From Nemertoderma westbladi (taxonomy: Eukaryota > Xenacoelomorpha > Nemertodermatida > Nemertodermatidae): a stretch of DNA of 46,471 bases. A model generated the notes under the pieces. It worked only from the letters and a program-made list of their open reading frames with translations, was not told where the DNA came from and ran no database searches. The position numbers and the translations under genes are program-made. The DNA lies in contig JAUCBJ010003817.1 of assembly GCA_032718475.1 (NCBI GenBank), positions 1 through 46,471 on the forward strand, read 5' to 3'. Positions 45,201-46,471 of the stretch are shown here, one piece after another; position 1 is the stretch's first letter; each line of letters begins with the position of its first letter.

Positions 45201-46064
45201 TTATAGAGAGCGTCTGTGGTATTCCAAAGGGGCCACGGTATAATTATCCACTCCAAACAATTCGCTCCTTCTACTCAAATACTTAACGAACTCCTCCAGT
45301 TGCTTAACAACTAGATCCACAACCTCGCCGTCTACATCGAGGTCGTTCATTATCTCCCCGAACTTTACCAACAGTCTCAGCAGGAAGGGCGCCCCGTATA
45401 GTTGGGTTAACGGGACCCCAGGATTGCTGCTGAGAACGTCCGAGTAATGGGCCCGTTCGAACCGGTACAATAGTTTACAACCGAGAGTCGCATTGAAGTA
45501 GTCCTTCAACCCTAGGAGGACCTCGGTGGTCGAACTGGGAATCCTCCCCAAAGTCTCCCGGGATTCCGTTATAAACTCGTCGATAACGCGATCGACAGGG
45601 ATGGCTGCAGGAACGATTGCTAAATGTTTCTGCCGGTTAACCAGATCCCAATCGTCCACTAGGAGCCCCTTGAGAGTATCGTCGATGGAGAGATTAACCG
45701 CGATCCTCGGTTTAGTTTCTACGGCTTCCGGTACCGGTTCCGTTCGGCGCCGTTTACTCCGAGTCGCTTCGTCGCTTCCTTTCTTACTCTTCGGTTTCCC
45801 CGATATGCCGTGGCTCTTCTTGTGATCCTCCATGACCGCCCGCTGTTTCGCCAGGTTGGCCTCGTTAATCTGTAGGATTCGTCCCTCAGGTACCCATTCA
45901 TCCCACTTGGTGTTCCACCCGTTGTAATGGACTTTTACCCGAATCGCGGACTGACCCCCTACATGCGGTTTATCTTTACTCTGTATTTTTACGATTCGCG
46001 CCTCATAGATCATCGAACCGTGGTGGCACAGCACCAGATCACCTTCGGAAAACTTCTTCGGCAT
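45201..46064 (-). CDS. MORF4L1-like: MRG15-like chromatin protein (MORF4L1 family), single exon
   Basis: 287 codons, start MPKKFSEGD. Residues 4-75 form a chromo-barrel domain (FSEGDLVLCHHG, YEARIVKI, VHYNGWNTKWDEWVPEGRIL), which in MRG15 binds methylated H3K36. A basic linker (PKSKKGSDEATRSKRRR) follows, then the MRG domain from about 130 to the end (VDDWDLVNRQKHL, FNATLGCKLLYRFERAHY, QLYGAPFLLRLLVKFGEI, YTVAPLEYHRRSL). Family members are scaffold subunits of the NuA4/TIP60 acetyltransferase and Sin3/HDAC complexes. It is slightly shorter than vertebrate MORF4L1 (323 residues or more) and has an insertion (VGGQSAIR) in the chromo barrel. It is intact, intronless and visibly richer in GC and CpG than its surroundings, so it is probably a functional retrogene. 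It lies 258 bp upstream of a cyclase B exon on the same strand. Confidence 0.9.
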   Translation of the reverse strand: MPKKFSEGDLVLCHHGSMIYEARIVKIQSKDKPHVGGQSAIRVKVHYNGWNTKWDEWVPEGRILQINEANLAKQRAVMEDHKKSHGISGKPKSKKGSDEATRSKRRRTEPVPEAVETKPRIAVNLSIDDTLKGLLVDDWDLVNRQKHLAIVPAAIPVDRVIDEFITESRETLGRIPSSTTEVLLGLKDYFNATLGCKLLYRFERAHYSDVLSSNPGVPLTQLYGAPFLLRLLVKFGEIMNDLDVDGEVVDLVVKQLEEFVKYLSRRSELFGVDNYTVAPLEYHRRSL

Positions 46065-46471
46065 TAGACAGTTAGAATTAGGCCTATCTTTAATTTATCA
46101 ATTTATCCACACCAGTTGCCAGTCTCCAGTGCCTTCCAATTAGTGAATCAATTAAATACCCTGATACCGGTATCCTACAGTCCTATGCCTGTATGCAGTA
46201 CAGCAGTAGTTCATGTAGTTAGGATGCCTAACAGAGTAGGCCTACCGTAAAGTCTGAAAGTACATAACACCAAACCCCAAAGTCTGAATAGAAAGGCTAA
46301 GTTTCATTTTCGGTAGATTGAAAATAAAAATTTTCAAAATTTACACTTATATCACTGAATTTCAAGTAGGTATCTACTTATGTTTCTACGTAATTCCAAT
46401 TTTTTTGGTATGTCGAGGCAGAGAGGGGGCCTACTCTACTTGAGTCAAGTCCAGTTTGTTCGTAATTTAAT
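46065..46471. other. Sequence upstream of the MRG15-like gene
   Basis: It would contain the promoter of the MRG15-like gene. I see no clear TATA box or other exon, only scattered TAGGCCTA-type palindromes. Confidence 0.35.

Overview
This is an AT-rich, intron-rich, repeat-rich piece of an animal nuclear genome. Receptor-type guanylyl cyclases, an MRG15-like chromatin protein, a BAF-like protein, several LINEs, a hAT-type MITE and tRNA-headed SINE relics all fit a metazoan. The receptor guanylyl cyclase pair and the many simple satellites suggest a marine invertebrate, but I cannot name the lineage from sequence alone.

Layout. (1) 1-2646: an almost intronless tyrosine-recombinase gene of Crypton-like type. 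It has zinc-finger-like motifs, a complete R-K-R-H-Y active site and a second exon carrying a basic SANT-like tail. (2) 2647-6119: non-coding, dominated by a 111-bp hairpin minisatellite (4248-5625). (3) 6120-21120, + strand: the catalytic domain and a long C-terminal tail of guanylyl cyclase A in 11 exons. Its introns hold a 44-bp satellite (6344-8235), a 68-bp minisatellite split by a LINE (11240-15112), a LINE fragment, a hAT MITE and other debris. (4) 21121-24082: the convergent intergenic region, with a 39-bp satellite. (5) 24083-44942, - strand: guanylyl cyclase B in 10 in-phase exons covering kinase-homology domain, dimerisation helix, cyclase domain and a short tail. Its upstream receptor exons lie beyond the window. 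A 13.4-kb intron (28948-42363) contains an intronless BAF-like gene, a 5'-truncated LINE, an inverted RT fragment, two inverted-repeat elements, a SINE and minisatellites. (6) 45201-46064, - strand: an intact intronless MRG15-like gene, probably a retrogene, lying in an upstream intron of cyclase B if that gene continues past the right edge.

The main biological content is a convergent pair of paralogous receptor guanylyl cyclases. Their cyclase exons share intron positions and phases but are clearly diverged in sequence, except for one exon. That 225-nt exon plus short intronic flanks (256 bp) is identical in the two genes, which suggests recent gene conversion. Cyclase A also carries an unusual charged C-terminal tail whose exon phases and sizes suggest repeated duplication of a two-exon cassette. 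Both proteins would convert GTP to cGMP at the membrane; the residues for guanine selectivity and metal binding are present in both. All exon models were read by eye from splice signals and family resemblance, with no transcript evidence.
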